Positions 26,087 to 35,241 are shown, counted from the first letter of the stretch. The stretch is 64,000 bases of DNA from JAAYOS01 sp050950785 (GCA_050950785.1 JBMNIG010000010.1:78348-142347); one strand, 5' to 3'. The notes: generated by a model not told the origin, from the letters alone. A program made the numbers and translations.

Positions 26087-26301
26087 AGAAAACAAGGCTT
26101 TCTGTTAATGTTTCCGATGAAAATGTGAAAAAACAGGCCATTGAAAGCTTGACTGCCCTTTCGGGTGTTATGTCGGCGGACATAGTTGGAAGCGAAGCGA
26201 TCGTTTTTTGTGGTGACAGACTCAAGAGTGAGACACTTGTGGAAACAGTAAACCGCTGTGCGGGATGTTCGTCGACTGTTATTGGTGAGGACTACATTTA
26301 A
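26083..26301 (+). CDS. Small HMA-like (ferredoxin-fold) protein
   Basis: 72 residues, GTG start overlapping the preceding stop. The pattern beta-alpha-beta-beta-alpha-beta (RLSVNVSDENVKKQAIESLT, GVMSADIVGSEAIVFC) resembles heavy-metal-associated domains, but the first-loop CxxC is missing. A CAGC motif lies instead near the C-terminus (NRCAGCSS). Metal binding is therefore open. Coupled to the membrane peptide upstream. Confidence 0.5.
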   Translation: MKKTRLSVNVSDENVKKQAIESLTALSGVMSADIVGSEAIVFCGDRLKSETLVETVNRCAGCSSTVIGEDYI

Positions 26302-26321
26302 GTAGGACGACTAGGGTAGGA

Positions 26322-26430
26322 CAAGGGGACGGTTCTTCTGTTCTGGAGTAGGCTCCGGGACAGAAGAACCGTCCCCTTGGGTTCCGCCCTTCTTGTGTTC
26401 TTCCAGTGTAAAAGAACTGTCCCCTTGGGT
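26322..26430. repeat. Palindromic GGGGACGGTTCTT-type dispersed element
   Basis: A 20-base inverted repeat (CAAGGGGACGGTTCTTCTGT at 26322-26341 and its complement at 26360-26379) around an 18-base loop, followed by a further half site AAAGAACTGTCCCCTTGGG (about 26410-26428). A second, diverged copy is at 35242-35298. Such elements recur in Clostridia genomes as REP-like units. Confidence 0.8.
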
Positions 26431-26473
26431 TCCCGTGTGAATATAATGATAACACAATAAGGAGGTCGATAGA

Positions 26474-26953
26474 ATGGCTTATATGCGATGGAAAGCAGTT
26501 GAATATGCTCATAAATGGGCGTACTCGAGAAACCCCAGATTTCTTAATTATGACGATTTCGGTGGCGATTGTACAAATTTTATATCACAATGTATATACG
26601 CGGGCGGTGCGAGGATGAATTACACCCCAACTTTCGGATGGTACTACATAGACGGAAACAACAAGGCGCCGGCATGGACTGGGGTAGAATTTTTATATAA
26701 CTTTCTTACAAAAAACAAGGGGGCAGGTCCGTATGGTGTAAAAGCTAACCTGTATGATATTGAGCCGGGTGACATTATCCAGTTGTCCTTTGATGGAACT
26801 AATTTTGGTCATAGTTTGTTTGTAGTACAAGTTGGGCAACCCGAACCTGAAAAAGTACTCATAGCTACTCACACACGTGACTCCGATAATCGCCCCCTTG
26901 CCTCATATGACTTTCAGGCATACAGGTGTATCCATATAATCGGATCGAGGTAA
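26474..26953 (+). CDS. Amidase_6-type cysteine hydrolase-like protein
   Basis: 159 residues. Putative amidase domain: YAHKWAYSRNPRF and GGDCTNFISQCIYAGG with the likely catalytic Cys, then EPGDIIQLSF, the His region NFGHSLFVVQV, and IATHTRDSDNRPL. These domains are papain-like and often secreted in sporulating Clostridia, but no signal peptide is present here; the ATG after AAGGAGGTCGATAGA is clear. Predicted peptide or cell-wall amide hydrolase; substrate unknown. Confidence 0.8.
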   Translation: MAYMRWKAVEYAHKWAYSRNPRFLNYDDFGGDCTNFISQCIYAGGARMNYTPTFGWYYIDGNNKAPAWTGVEFLYNFLTKNKGAGPYGVKANLYDIEPGDIIQLSFDGTNFGHSLFVVQVGQPEPEKVLIATHTRDSDNRPLASYDFQAYRCIHIIGSR

Positions 26954-27033
26954 AATAACCTCATTATTCTTGACTGGCATGATTTATGATGATATTCTCA
27001 TGTTAGAACAAACTGACAGAAAGGGATGTTACA

Positions 27034-27528
27034 ATGATTGAGGCTATTTATAACCGTCGTTCTATCAGAAAGTACAAAAATGATCCTGTAAGTGATGAAC
27101 AGATCAAAAAACTTTTGGAAGCTGCAATGATGGCTCCGTCAGCAAGAAACACTCAACCATGGCATTTCGTTGTTTGTACAGAGCGGGAGGTATTAGACAA
27201 ACTTCGTGCTACACATCCCTATTCAAGAATGCTTGAACAGGCACCTGTATGCATAGTGGTCTGCGCTGACCCTGACAAGTCCGAATACTATCAGCAGGAT
27301 TGTGGCGCTGCCACTCAGAATTTGATGCTTGCCGCATATGATATGGGGCTTGGTACCTGTTGGATGGGAGTTGCACCAAAGCGCGAGCGCATGGATCCCG
27401 TTAGAGAAGCACTTGGGTTACCTGAAGGCATCCTGCCATTCAACATGATCGCAGTAGGATATCCCGATGAGGAAAGGCCAAGGCCTGATCGCTTTGATCC
27501 GAGCAAAGTTAGATATAACAAATGGTGA
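27034..27528 (+). CDS. Nitroreductase-family FMN oxidoreductase
   Basis: 164 residues. N-terminal FMN-binding YNRRSIRKYKNDPVSDEQI, MMAPSARNTQPWHFVV, central CGAATQNLMLAAYDMGLGTCW and C-terminal FNMIAVGYPDEERP are typical of short nitroreductase family members. Homodimer with FMN at the interface; reduces nitro compounds or quinones with NAD(P)H. GAAAGGG precedes the ATG. Followed by a strong terminator; single gene. Confidence 0.93.
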   Translation: MIEAIYNRRSIRKYKNDPVSDEQIKKLLEAAMMAPSARNTQPWHFVVCTEREVLDKLRATHPYSRMLEQAPVCIVVCADPDKSEYYQQDCGAATQNLMLAAYDMGLGTCWMGVAPKRERMDPVREALGLPEGILPFNMIAVGYPDEERPRPDRFDPSKVRYNKW

Positions 27529-27619
27529 TCAACATATTGTAATATTACCAAACGTATATTACAGATAGTAATACACATTGGGTGCACATGAATTATATTC
27601 CGATAAAAAATGATAAAAA

Positions 27620-27642
27620 GAGGCGGCTATAATAGCCGCCTC
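27620..27642 (+). terminator. Hairpin after the nitroreductase gene
   Basis: GAGGCGGCTAT / ATAGCCGCCTC, almost no loop, followed by AAAATGC rather than T. On the minus strand it is followed by TTTTTATCATTTTTT. Confidence 0.6.
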
Positions 27643-27877
27643 AAAATGCTAGGAGGTAATGATGAAAAATACTCACTTCTGCATTATCAGTATACCCAAA
27701 GGTTATTAACTAATCGTATGAATATTATTAAATTTTCTTTAAATATTTTGTATGATGATTTGATAATTGTTGAATTATTACAAATATATACAAATTGATA
27801 AAATTTTGTCACCTATGTAGAAAAATGACGTTTAGTATGCTATAGTTATTGTAAAATATAATTGCGAGGTGCTGACT

Positions 27878-28345
27878 ATGAAGAAGTGGTGCAGCATATT
27901 CATTTTGGTATTTATTTGCCTAACTCTTTTTGGCTGCGGCAAGGATGAGGAGCCTGAACCGACCCCGTCAGAGGATCCATTCACAAGTGAGGAGCCTTCC
28001 CCTGAACCTACACCGGAACCAGTTTATGTACTGATTGGTACGGTACACGATGTTGACACATTTTTGAACATCCGCAGCGGTCCAGGGACAAGCTATGATG
28101 TGATAGGTCGGGCCTACGCCAACGAAAAGTTTACTGTGATCACAGAGTATTATACCGAGGAATGGCATCAGGTTGAATATGACGGTGGGATTGCTTACAT
28201 ACATGCTGATTACCTCATAGTAAACCAAGTGTTGGTTGAAGATACGGATAGTGGATACTATAATGACGAAACGCAAGAGGATGATCCTTACTACGACGAT
28301 AGTAGCCAAACGGAAGATGACGAAGAATATTCGGGTGATATTTAG
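27878..28345 (+). CDS. SH3-domain lipoprotein
   Basis: 155 residues from ATG 27878 (GAGGTG upstream). Lipobox LTLFGC, Glu/Pro-rich linker, then one bacterial SH3 domain (FLNIRSGPGTSYDVIGRA ... WHQVEYDGGIAYIHADYLI), and an acidic Asp/Glu/Tyr-rich tail. SH3_3 domains bind cell-wall peptides or act as extracellular scaffolds. A degraded second SH3 sequence follows at 28389-28475. Confidence 0.82.
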   Translation: MKKWCSIFILVFICLTLFGCGKDEEPEPTPSEDPFTSEEPSPEPTPEPVYVLIGTVHDVDTFLNIRSGPGTSYDVIGRAYANEKFTVITEYYTEEWHQVEYDGGIAYIHADYLIVNQVLVEDTDSGYYNDETQEDDPYYDDSSQTEDDEEYSGDI

Positions 28346-28388
28346 CTTGTGCGTAATATAAGCACATCTGTTGTGCAAAGAAACAACT

Positions 28389-28475
28389 AAGGCAAAGACG
28401 TCAAGCTCAACTACAATAACTTGTAACAAGGTATAGGTCGCAGCTACAACATTAAATGTCAGAGAATGTCCTTAA
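28389..28475 (+). pseudogene. Remnant of an SH3-domain gene
   Basis: Frame reading KAKTSSSTTITCNKV, stop, VAATTLNVREC, stop. VAATTLNVRE is the first strand of a bacterial SH3 domain (compare DTFLNIRSG in the neighbour). No start codon or continuation; relic of a duplicated or longer SH3 protein. Confidence 0.5.
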
Positions 28476-28563
28476 GTTCAGAATATTAGCAGACTTAGTT
28501 GTTGACATATATATAAACAGGCTCTTCGTCAATTGTTGGGGTAGAGCATAAGTAAAAATATGA

Positions 28564-28593
28564 TCCGGTAGGTAACAATGATTGCTTACCGGA
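28564..28593 (+). terminator. Hairpin terminator candidate
   Basis: TCCGGTA pairs with TACCGGA (inner GGTAA / TTACC), followed by TTTTGCTTTG. Confidence 0.65.
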
Positions 28594-28846
28594 TTTTGCT
28601 TTGTAAAACAACCATGTAATCAACCTATGAAACCATCAAGATACGCAATTGAGCAAGATTGCACGTGACAATCATCCCCGTTCCGCCTACCCATTTTGCC
28701 ATCTACCTTGTTTTTCACGATAGTGGTACAGAATATTACTCTTGGGTGGGATGGAGGGTGTGTTTGGCAAGATAATTTTAGTGCATTCGGAACTTAAGAA
28801 TGTTAGCACCTCATATTGAAGAACTTCAGCTCTAGACAGTTGTATT

Positions 28847-29572
28847 CTACTGCATCATTGAGTGGGTAAGTCTGTAACTAGCTCCGTCGTGGATAATAAG
28901 ATATCCATGATGCACCAGACGGTCTAGAATAGCATTTGTGAGCTTTTCATCATAGAAGATGGTGTTCCATTCGTTGAACGGAAGATTGGTCGTAATAATC
29001 ACACTACGCCGTTCGTAACACTCTGCAATCACTTCAAATAGAAGCTGTGTTCCTAGTCGTTCAAACGGAATATATCCCCACTCATCTAGTATTATGAGGC
29101 TTGTCTTTTTGAGCTTATTCCAGAAGGAGTCCAGCTTGTTTTTGGCTTTGTAGTCAACCAATGTATTCACTAGTCTGCTTGTCTTGTAATACAACACAGG
29201 GTGTCCCTGTTTGCAGGCTTCTACGCCTAACGCAGTAGCCAGATGCGTCTTGCCTGTGCCTGGTTTGCCGTAAAGAATAAGGTTTTGCTTATGCTTTAGG
29301 AAGTCGCAGGCCTTAAGCATTTCAGTCGAAAGTAGCTCGGGCAGTCGGATGTCCTCAAATGAATAGTTCTCAAATGTTTTATGGACCTCAAATCCAGCTT
29401 GTCTTAGATATCGGTTACATCGTTCCAGTTCTCGTGCCTCAACTGCACCAGTTAGTAGCTTTATTAGGAACTCTTCATGTGTCTCAGCCTCAGTAGTGCT
29501 GTATACATCAGATATATATGCTCCCAATCTTAGTTGTCTACATAGATCTAGAACTATTTCTTGTTTACACAT
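28847..29572 (-). CDS. istB: IS21-family helper ATPase IstB
   Basis: 241 residues. AAA+ ATPase with Walker A LYGKPGTGKTHLATAL, Walker B SLIILDEWGYIPF and sensor SVIITTNLPFNEW. Controls target choice and activates the IstA transposase. Starts inside the end of istA (8-base overlap). Intact. Confidence 0.93.
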   Translation of the reverse strand: MCKQEIVLDLCRQLRLGAYISDVYSTTEAETHEEFLIKLLTGAVEARELERCNRYLRQAGFEVHKTFENYSFEDIRLPELLSTEMLKACDFLKHKQNLILYGKPGTGKTHLATALGVEACKQGHPVLYYKTSRLVNTLVDYKAKNKLDSFWNKLKKTSLIILDEWGYIPFERLGTQLLFEVIAECYERRSVIITTNLPFNEWNTIFYDEKLTNAILDRLVHHGYLIIHDGASYRLTHSMMQ

Positions 29573-31082
29573 GATGCGCCTCCGAGATGAGACTCATATA
29601 TGCATCAAGGTCTACCTTGTATTCAGTTGTTTTCGGAAAATAAGGGTGTTGCCTCATCTTAACTTCCGGAAGCTTAGGTTCGGTGAGGAACCGGTATCCG
29701 GCAATTAGACTGTCAGGATCCTTTGCCCCCATTGAAACAGCCTTATTGAATATCGAGAGCGCTTTTTCATAACCGGTTCTTTTACTCTCTTGAGAGAGGA
29801 AGTGCAATGCTTTCTTTCGCTCTGGTATACTGCATCCGAAGAAGTATTCCTTTGTTTTTGCTGGCAACCTCTCAAAAAAACCTGTATACTTCAACGCCAT
29901 TGGCCGCTTTGCTATTAACGAAAGGTAAGGACCCCATAAAGTAGACTCCTTGTTCTTGCCGTATAACCTTGGATGCGTCACTATTACCTCTGAATTGTCG
30001 TTGAGCACTGTCACATTCATTGCAGCAACTTTTAATGTTACGGTCTTGCAAGCAAATTGGCTAGAGGTCGAATACGAATTAGTGTCGTATTTAGCATAGC
30101 CGTATTTGTTTGTCTTACAGAATACAAATTTACACGCATCAAAGTCATAGTTTGGTAGGTCATTCATTGCTTCCAGGTCTTCTTGAAAAAGATCAGATAC
30201 AATTCTTTCATGTTTGTAGTGAACCCTTTCTTGCATTTCCTTGCTGCATTCCTCCAGCAACTCTTTGTTATACTTTTCGAGGTCATCTGTTCTAGGCACT
30301 GGAACAAAAAGATTTCTTCTGCTTGTTCCTACATAGTTTTCAACTGAACCCTTCTCATGTCCACTCTCTGGATTGCAGAAGTTGCTTTGGAAGTTGTAGT
30401 GGTTCATGAGGCGCTTGAAACCTTCTGTAACTTCGCGTTCTCCGTATGATAGTATCTTCTTTACTGCCGTGGACATATTGTCAAAACGAATTACGGTGGG
30501 GACTTTGCCTATGTGCTCAAAGATGTTCTTTAGTCCCTGAGACAAGCACTCCAAGTTTTCACCCTTAAATAACTGAACAAACTTTCCATCCGAGTGTGGA
30601 AAAGTAACAGCCAGATGGTGGCCTTCGTACATGATACCGTTTTCATAGAAAACTGTATCACCAAAGTCTACCTGCGCCTCGCCGGCAGGATGGCTTAGGG
30701 GTATACTCACTTCTTGGCCAGAACTTATCTCTTCTCTCAGTTTTGCTACCAAATTGCGAATTGAACGTTCTGATACATCAAATTCTCGACCTTCTGCTTG
30801 AGCCTCTTTCTTTAGGCGAGTAAAAACTCTATGTGCAGTATGCCTTTGCTTACGGGGCGCCTGCTCATCGTCTATGAGCCACTTCTTAACCGTTTCACGA
30901 TATTTTGTTGTTTTTCCTTTCCGGGTCCTTTTAACTGGAGGTTTGGGACTGAAGTCTTCCATTGCTATGTACTTCTTAACAGTGTCAAAGGCATGTCCGG
31001 TTTCTCGGGATATCTGGCGAATACTCTTCCCTTTATTGTTGTACTCGTATCTGATATAATATGCTTGCTCCATTGTTAACAT
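29565..31082 (-). CDS. istA: IS21-family transposase IstA
   Basis: 505 residues. N-terminal HTH (KGKSIRQISRETGHAFDTVK), then the DDE integrase core: first Asp in EAQVDFGDTVFY, second in VIRFDNMST, Glu in GHEKGSVENYVG; C-terminal beta-barrel-like region. Intact, so the element may still be mobile. AGGAGAT precedes the start at 31082. Confidence 0.93.
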   Translation of the reverse strand: MLTMEQAYYIRYEYNNKGKSIRQISRETGHAFDTVKKYIAMEDFSPKPPVKRTRKGKTTKYRETVKKWLIDDEQAPRKQRHTAHRVFTRLKKEAQAEGREFDVSERSIRNLVAKLREEISSGQEVSIPLSHPAGEAQVDFGDTVFYENGIMYEGHHLAVTFPHSDGKFVQLFKGENLECLSQGLKNIFEHIGKVPTVIRFDNMSTAVKKILSYGEREVTEGFKRLMNHYNFQSNFCNPESGHEKGSVENYVGTSRRNLFVPVPRTDDLEKYNKELLEECSKEMQERVHYKHERIVSDLFQEDLEAMNDLPNYDFDACKFVFCKTNKYGYAKYDTNSYSTSSQFACKTVTLKVAAMNVTVLNDNSEVIVTHPRLYGKNKESTLWGPYLSLIAKRPMALKYTGFFERLPAKTKEYFFGCSIPERKKALHFLSQESKRTGYEKALSIFNKAVSMGAKDPDSLIAGYRFLTEPKLPEVKMRQHPYFPKTTEYKVDLDAYMSLISEAHHV

Positions 31083-31212
31083 CTCCTAATCTCCTTTCAG
31101 CTTAGCAACTAAAAGGATATATTATTTAGAGGTGCTTAGCAATGGGGCCTTTTTTAACCAGCTGCACTAATTCTTAGCTTCCGAACTGCTATATTCTTAT
31201 TTTGCCATAGAC

Positions 31213-31795
31213 ACATTACCAATCAGAAAGCGAATATGCTACTAAAACTGTTATAAAGAACTTCTCAACAGGTGAATGCATTGAGCTGTATGGACATAAC
31301 ATAGTAGATCTCTCAGAAGATGACGGAAGAGAGAACTCTGTTACAAGAGCTGATTCCTACTTTAATGATTTCGGTACAAGTAAATGCACTTGTCATGGAG
31401 GCTCTGGGGGAACTTGTTACATAAATGGTTCATGCGATTGTAAGTCGGGTTCTTGGGCAGGCTATTCAGGCATTCAATGCTTAGGGTATGCGTATGATTG
31501 GTATAAAAATGCCTTTGGCAACAGTACAAGCGGTTCACATCAATTTGCTCAATTTTCATTTAGTACCAATATAAATATCGCGCTAGCACAGTTATCAGAC
31601 ATGTTAAAGCAGTGCTGCTACGGAGCACATATGAGACTTATTAATACTAGTAGTGTACAGCATTCGATGATCCTCCTGAATCCAACGATTTCAACAAATT
31701 ACATGCAAATAACTGATGCAAATAGGACAGATTCAAATTGGTGCATCATACAAACAGCTAATTTTGCGTACTCAACATTTGTTTCAAGATATCCC
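31213..31795 (+). repeat. 583-bp direct repeat, left copy
   Basis: Matches 35877-36459 at a constant offset of 4664 bases with no difference that I could find by eye. It starts at the IS21 end and stops where copy 2 meets the IS30 element. Confidence 0.88.
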
Positions 31796-31885
31796 ACAGT
31801 TAAATGGGTTTGGACACGTAATCATAATACCTCTTATGTCCCTGGTGTTGGATATGTATGTTTAGTGTGTGGTCAGATAAGTTAA
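31213..31885 (+). pseudogene. 5'-truncated cysteine-peptidase-like gene (copy 1)
   Basis: Begins exactly at the right end of the IS21 element and lacks the first 174 or so codons found in copy 2 (35353-36471). The frame encodes the Cys-rich segment (CTCHGGSGGTCYING), GIQCLGYAYDWYKNAFG with the probable catalytic Cys, and VQHSMILLNPTIS with a probable His, then a C-terminus unique to this copy (VKWVWTRNHNTSYVPGVG). Bases 31213-31795 appear identical to 35877-36459. Without a start codon it is presumably silent. Confidence 0.8.
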
Positions 31886-31918
31886 AAGATTTATAAATGC
31901 AACATTTCATAATAGATT

Positions 31919-31958
31919 CTTTTCCACGGTCCCTGCCGATTGCAGGACCGTGGAAAGA
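31919..31958. terminator. Strong hairpin after copy 1
   Basis: TTTCCACGGTCC(C)TGC pairs with GCAGGACCGTGGAAA around CGAT. Terminates the truncated gene; T-tract weak on the plus strand. Confidence 0.65.
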
Positions 31959-31993
31959 ATAAATTCGTAGTTATAAATGAAAAGGTGGTCTTG

Positions 31994-32645
31994 TTGAAAA
32001 GTAAAATTGTTTTGTTTTTAATACTGGCTGTGCTGATTTTAACAGCATGTTCATGCACATTTATTAACATTTCTACAGACGTGGTAACAGAATCTCCGGC
32101 AAGCAATGAGATGCCTGAGCTCCCTTATGACAAAAATAACTATAACCTTACTGTGAATGATATTGATGGCAATGATATCACCGATAGGGTTATTGAGCTC
32201 TGGTGGAGTGTTAATGCAATATGCAATGTGGACTCTGACTCACTGCTAGAACTTGGTGATTATTACGCCGATTTTGACGGGTCAGCCGGTTTTTATGAAG
32301 TTTTGAATTTTGAAGAAGTTGCAGAACAGTTGTTCTCAACAGATGGAAAACGCCAGCTTTTAAATACAAAGATTGGTAATGTTAATATTACGAAACCCCA
32401 GATTTGCATCGGAATTGCCTTCATTGATATTAAGCGGTTCAACGGAGATTTCGTTTAATATAGACAGTGTGCCGGATGTGCCTCAGTATTTAATGATAGA
32501 TATTGGCTCATCCGGGGGTAAGATATACTATGCCTTTGAAAAAAGTGGAAGTTTCTACGTTGGTCATGATAATATGTATGAGATTTCCCGCGAGACATTC
32601 AATGAGTTAATGCAGTATATATACAAGAATGAAATACAAGAATGA
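31994..32645 (+). pseudogene. Frameshifted lipoprotein gene
   Basis: TTG 31994 (or 31991) after AAGGTGG begins a lipoprotein (AVLILTAC lipobox) of about 155 residues in frame 1, ending at 32458. The coding sequence continues in another frame from about 32400 to 32645 (FNIDSVPDVPQYLMIDIG ... ETFNELMQYIYKN). The two pieces read like one 215-residue protein broken by a single indel near 32400-32440. Family not recognised. A start further upstream (31940) would run through the terminator hairpin and is rejected. Confidence 0.6.
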
Positions 32646-32732
32646 AATCAAAGATGAAGCCATTGTTAGCTTGGAAAGTGACACGTGTTTCTGAAAGGTT
32701 GTTCGACGTATAATAGCAGAATATGGCTTGTA

Positions 32733-32801
32733 CTATTGATATGTTCCCGTATACCTCGGATTTTCAAAAAACAGCCAAAAACCTATTGATATGTTCCCGT
32801 A
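32733..32801 (+). repeat. Short direct repeat, 50-base period
   Basis: CTATTGATATGTTCCCGTA occurs exactly at 32733-32751 and 32783-32801; the 25 bases following each copy are also similar (TTCAAAAAA..AGCC). Perhaps the end of a vanished insertion sequence. Confidence 0.7.
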
Positions 32802-33058
32802 GACGTAAGGTTCAAAAAATTAGCCCAAGACATCAATCCAAGCGGCTCGTTCCAACATGGGTTTTTGTTTTTTCGACATTTCGTTTTGATTTTTTAAAGC
32901 GACGAAATTTAAGAAAAAACGAGGGGGTGTACAATTAAATGTATTGAGAAAATTTGACAATTTTTCATTACTGGTATATAATAAGCACAAAAATATGAAA
33001 TATATGTTAGTACAATTAGATATATATATATATATAATTTACTGCTTATCTATTTAAA
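32802..33058. other. Gene-free AT-rich stretch
   Basis: Contains a run of TA dinucleotides (33021-33037) and T-rich tracts but no gene, RNA or complete repeat that I can recognise. Confidence 0.4.
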
Positions 33059-33181
33059 GCAACATCTGCTGATGATAGAAGTGTTTTAATATGGGGGGAA
33101 GACAGTATAGTATTTCAGATTACAGGAAGTGTTAGCAAGGATGAACTGATACATATATGTGAAAGTATAAGAAAATTCTAA
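33059..33181 (+). pseudogene. Remnant: C-terminus of a DUF4367-like protein
   Basis: Uninterrupted frame ending in TAA at 33179-33181: DDRSVLIWGEDSIVFQITGS followed by SKDELIHICESIRKF. This is the characteristic end of DUF4367-type lipoprotein/anti-sigma C-terminal domains. It has no start and no upstream part, so it is a relic. Confidence 0.6.
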
Positions 33182-33278
33182 GTATTATTGCTTTTTTACT
33201 GTTACCAAAATGCTCCTTTTTTGTTTATTAAGTAGAAGGGTGAAAAGACCTCATAATTGAACGAAAAAAGGGATGCGT

Positions 33279-33728
33279 ATGAATGTAGGATTCAAAAGAA
33301 ACGTATCTTTGCTGATGGCAATGGTAATGTGTCTGGCACTGGGTGGATGGGCACTAGCTGCTGAACTCCCGACAGCAAACGATATGCAACCCGATGGATC
33401 TGTTACAATCCAGTGGGTCAACACGACATCAATTTTAACAACATTGTCTTTTGATGGCAGCAGAGGAACCTGCGGTGCGCGAGTTCTGGGTAAGCCCGGA
33501 ACAGACTACATAACGGCAACCATAGTGCTGGCACGAAAGAACTCGGACGGGAGCTTGACTCCAGTCAAGACATGGAGCCATCTCTCTGCTACCGGCGATA
33601 TGTTGATCTTTGATGGTACCTATTATGTGACAACCGGATACACGTATAGGCTGACTATCACTGCTACGGTTTATCGAGATGGTATTGGAGAGGTTGTCTC
33701 CGGATACTTTAAAGCGTACTCTAGTTGA
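33279..33728 (+). CDS. Small secreted protein of unknown function
   Basis: 149 residues from ATG 33279, with AAAAGGG 6 bases upstream (ATG 33273 touches the SD). Signal peptide with cleavage after GGWALAA; the mature part of about 120 residues is beta-rich with many Thr/Ser and two central cysteines absent or single (TCGARVLG). Looks like a single extracellular beta-sandwich. It is 29 bases ahead of the papain-like protease gene and probably in its operon. Confidence 0.7.
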   Translation: MNVGFKRNVSLLMAMVMCLALGGWALAAELPTANDMQPDGSVTIQWVNTTSILTTLSFDGSRGTCGARVLGKPGTDYITATIVLARKNSDGSLTPVKTWSHLSATGDMLIFDGTYYVTTGYTYRLTITATVYRDGIGEVVSGYFKAYSS

Positions 33729-33757
33729 ACTTGAAGTTGTTAAAGGAGGAACCCAGA

Positions 33758-34327
33758 ATGAAGAAGAAGGCTTTTGCTGTTACAGCTGTTATTCTTATGG
33801 TATCGATATTAACTATTTCAGCAAATGCATTTACTATTTCACTTATTCAACAAGAAAAGAGTAATTGGTGTTGGGCGTCCTGTTGCCAAGCTGTTATTAA
33901 AATGCTTAATCCGCTAAGTACAGTTACACAGACACAGATTGTTATTGCTGCCAAAGGGTCGGCAGTAGACGAAGGTGCCTCTCTAGAAGAGGTTGATAAT
34001 GTTTTGAGTAACTATAATGTGTCAAGTGATCAGGACTTTAGAGTACTAAACTATCAAATTGTTAAGCAGGTAATTGATACTGATTGCCCAATTATGGCAT
34101 TTTGTATAAGTACTGGTTATGGTATTGGACATGATGTCATGGTTACATCATATTATCAAATTAGTGATCGACAGTATATAGGCTATAGAGATCCTGCTTT
34201 GCCTACAGGATCGTCTGTGGTAGCATTTAAAATTTCAGACGAAAGATTTTATTACGATTTATGGGTAGAAAACCCGGGATTCTATGTTTATTGTCCGCAA
34301 GAGTGCTCACTTATTAACTTCTCTTAA
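33758..34327 (+). CDS. Secreted papain-like cysteine protease (C39/C70-like)
   Basis: 189 residues from ATG 33758 (AAAGGAGG upstream). Signal peptide to about residue 22, then a compact papain-like fold: catalytic Cys in QQEKSNWCWASCCQAVIK, His in GYGIGHDVMVTSYY and Asn/Asp in YIGYRDPAL. The QxxxxWCWAA start is typical of the AvrRpt2 (C70) and related C39-like peptidases. Expected to act outside the cell; target unknown. Lies between a small secreted protein and a membrane protein in one transcription unit. Confidence 0.8.
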   Translation: MKKKAFAVTAVILMVSILTISANAFTISLIQQEKSNWCWASCCQAVIKMLNPLSTVTQTQIVIAAKGSAVDEGASLEEVDNVLSNYNVSSDQDFRVLNYQIVKQVIDTDCPIMAFCISTGYGIGHDVMVTSYYQISDRQYIGYRDPALPTGSSVVAFKISDERFYYDLWVENPGFYVYCPQECSLINFS

Positions 34328-34345
34328 GTAGATTGGAGGTAAGTT

Positions 34346-35191
34346 GTGAAAAAGGTTATAATATTATTTGCTGCTATTCTTATGCTGGTAACGGCAGCAT
34401 CTGCCAAAGAAAGTATACCATTATATGAAGATGTGCCAGCCGAATGTATTGCTGATATGAAAGAAGAGCTTTCATATGTGATAAAGGCCGCAGAAGCTAT
34501 GAATATTTCTGCAATAGACTCATCACAGATCGGAAAAGACTTGTCAAATGTAAGTTTACGTGGTGGCTATCAATATTTTTACTTTAGTGCTGATTACTTG
34601 ACCGACAATAATAGCGGCTTGGATTTTTATGAAGCAATAGATCGGACAATGAAAGAAAGAAGATTATTCATACTCTATGTGGATGAAAATCCGACAATGC
34701 TGATTATAGCAGCCAAAAGCGATGACGATGAATGGTATGCCGAGAGATTCGGCGAAGATGCCACGGAAATAATAAAAGCACTGAAGACCATATTACGAAA
34801 AGATTCAGAAATATATATTAACGGCAAGGTCATTTTCGACCGTTCAGGCAATACGCAAAGAGTAGTTTTTGCACAGGAAGGTAAAACTGATACGATTTAC
34901 AAGGCAACAGACTACATGAAATACATTAAAGAGGCTAGTTCATATATGATTGAAAAAGCAAAACTGTATCGCGAGGAGCTTGGGATCGCTGACGATAAAG
35001 AATGGGTCCGCCATATCCCGGTTGGGTCTAGCGATGGGGAGGATGCTCCCAAGTTTGCTGCTGAACCATTCATAGAATCGGAGAATAGCTTTTCACAGTG
35101 GTACATCATAATTATAGCTCTTCTTGTTTCTTTCACAGGTCTAATTATTGCTATTCTCAAAAAAAACAAAAAGTCGAACGCAGTTTGCTAA
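34346..35191 (+). CDS. Secreted protein with C-terminal membrane anchor
   Basis: 281 residues, GTG start after TTGGAGGTAAG. Signal peptide (residues 1-20, cut near ASAKES), an extracellular domain of about 225 residues, one transmembrane helix (about 252-272, WYIIIIALLVSFTGLIIAI) and a short basic cytoplasmic tail. It follows the cysteine protease by 18 bases and may be its membrane partner or substrate; this is inferred from position only. Confidence 0.7.
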   Translation: MKKVIILFAAILMLVTAASAKESIPLYEDVPAECIADMKEELSYVIKAAEAMNISAIDSSQIGKDLSNVSLRGGYQYFYFSADYLTDNNSGLDFYEAIDRTMKERRLFILYVDENPTMLIIAAKSDDDEWYAERFGEDATEIIKALKTILRKDSEIYINGKVIFDRSGNTQRVVFAQEGKTDTIYKATDYMKYIKEASSYMIEKAKLYREELGIADDKEWVRHIPVGSSDGEDAPKFAAEPFIESENSFSQWYIIIIALLVSFTGLIIAILKKNKKSNAVC

Positions 35192-35241
35192 ATGCGATCT
35201 GCTAAAGTTAGTTTTTCTTTCCTATAGGCAACAGTCTTAAT

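Larger units (their letters stand above)
28759..31213 (-). mobile_element. IS21-family insertion sequence
   Basis: 2455 bp. Imperfect terminal inverted repeats: left TGTGTTTGGCAAGATAA (from 28759), right, read inward, TGTCTATGGCAAAATAA (ending 31213); both continue into a second shared block (TTCGGAA..TAAGAAT at 28787-28800 and 31172-31190). TG...CA ends, istA and istB overlapping by 8 bases. No target duplication is seen (left flank ATGGAGGG, right flank CATTACCA), so the flanks have been rearranged since insertion. The right end abuts a truncated gene. Confidence 0.88.

Noticed and set aside
27610..27798. 62-codon frame after the nitroreductase
   Set aside because: Begins inside the palindromic terminator and has no SD placed for it.
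31940..31993. Upstream extension of the lipoprotein gene to TTG 31940
   Set aside because: The extension is the second arm of a perfect terminator hairpin and lacks an SD; TTG 31994 has AAGGTGG.
32723..32938. 71-codon plus-strand frame
   Set aside because: Consists of the 50-base direct repeat plus T-rich sequence; no SD and no protein-like pattern.
33021..33037. TA dinucleotide run
   Set aside because: Simple AT-rich slippage tract; no sign of function.
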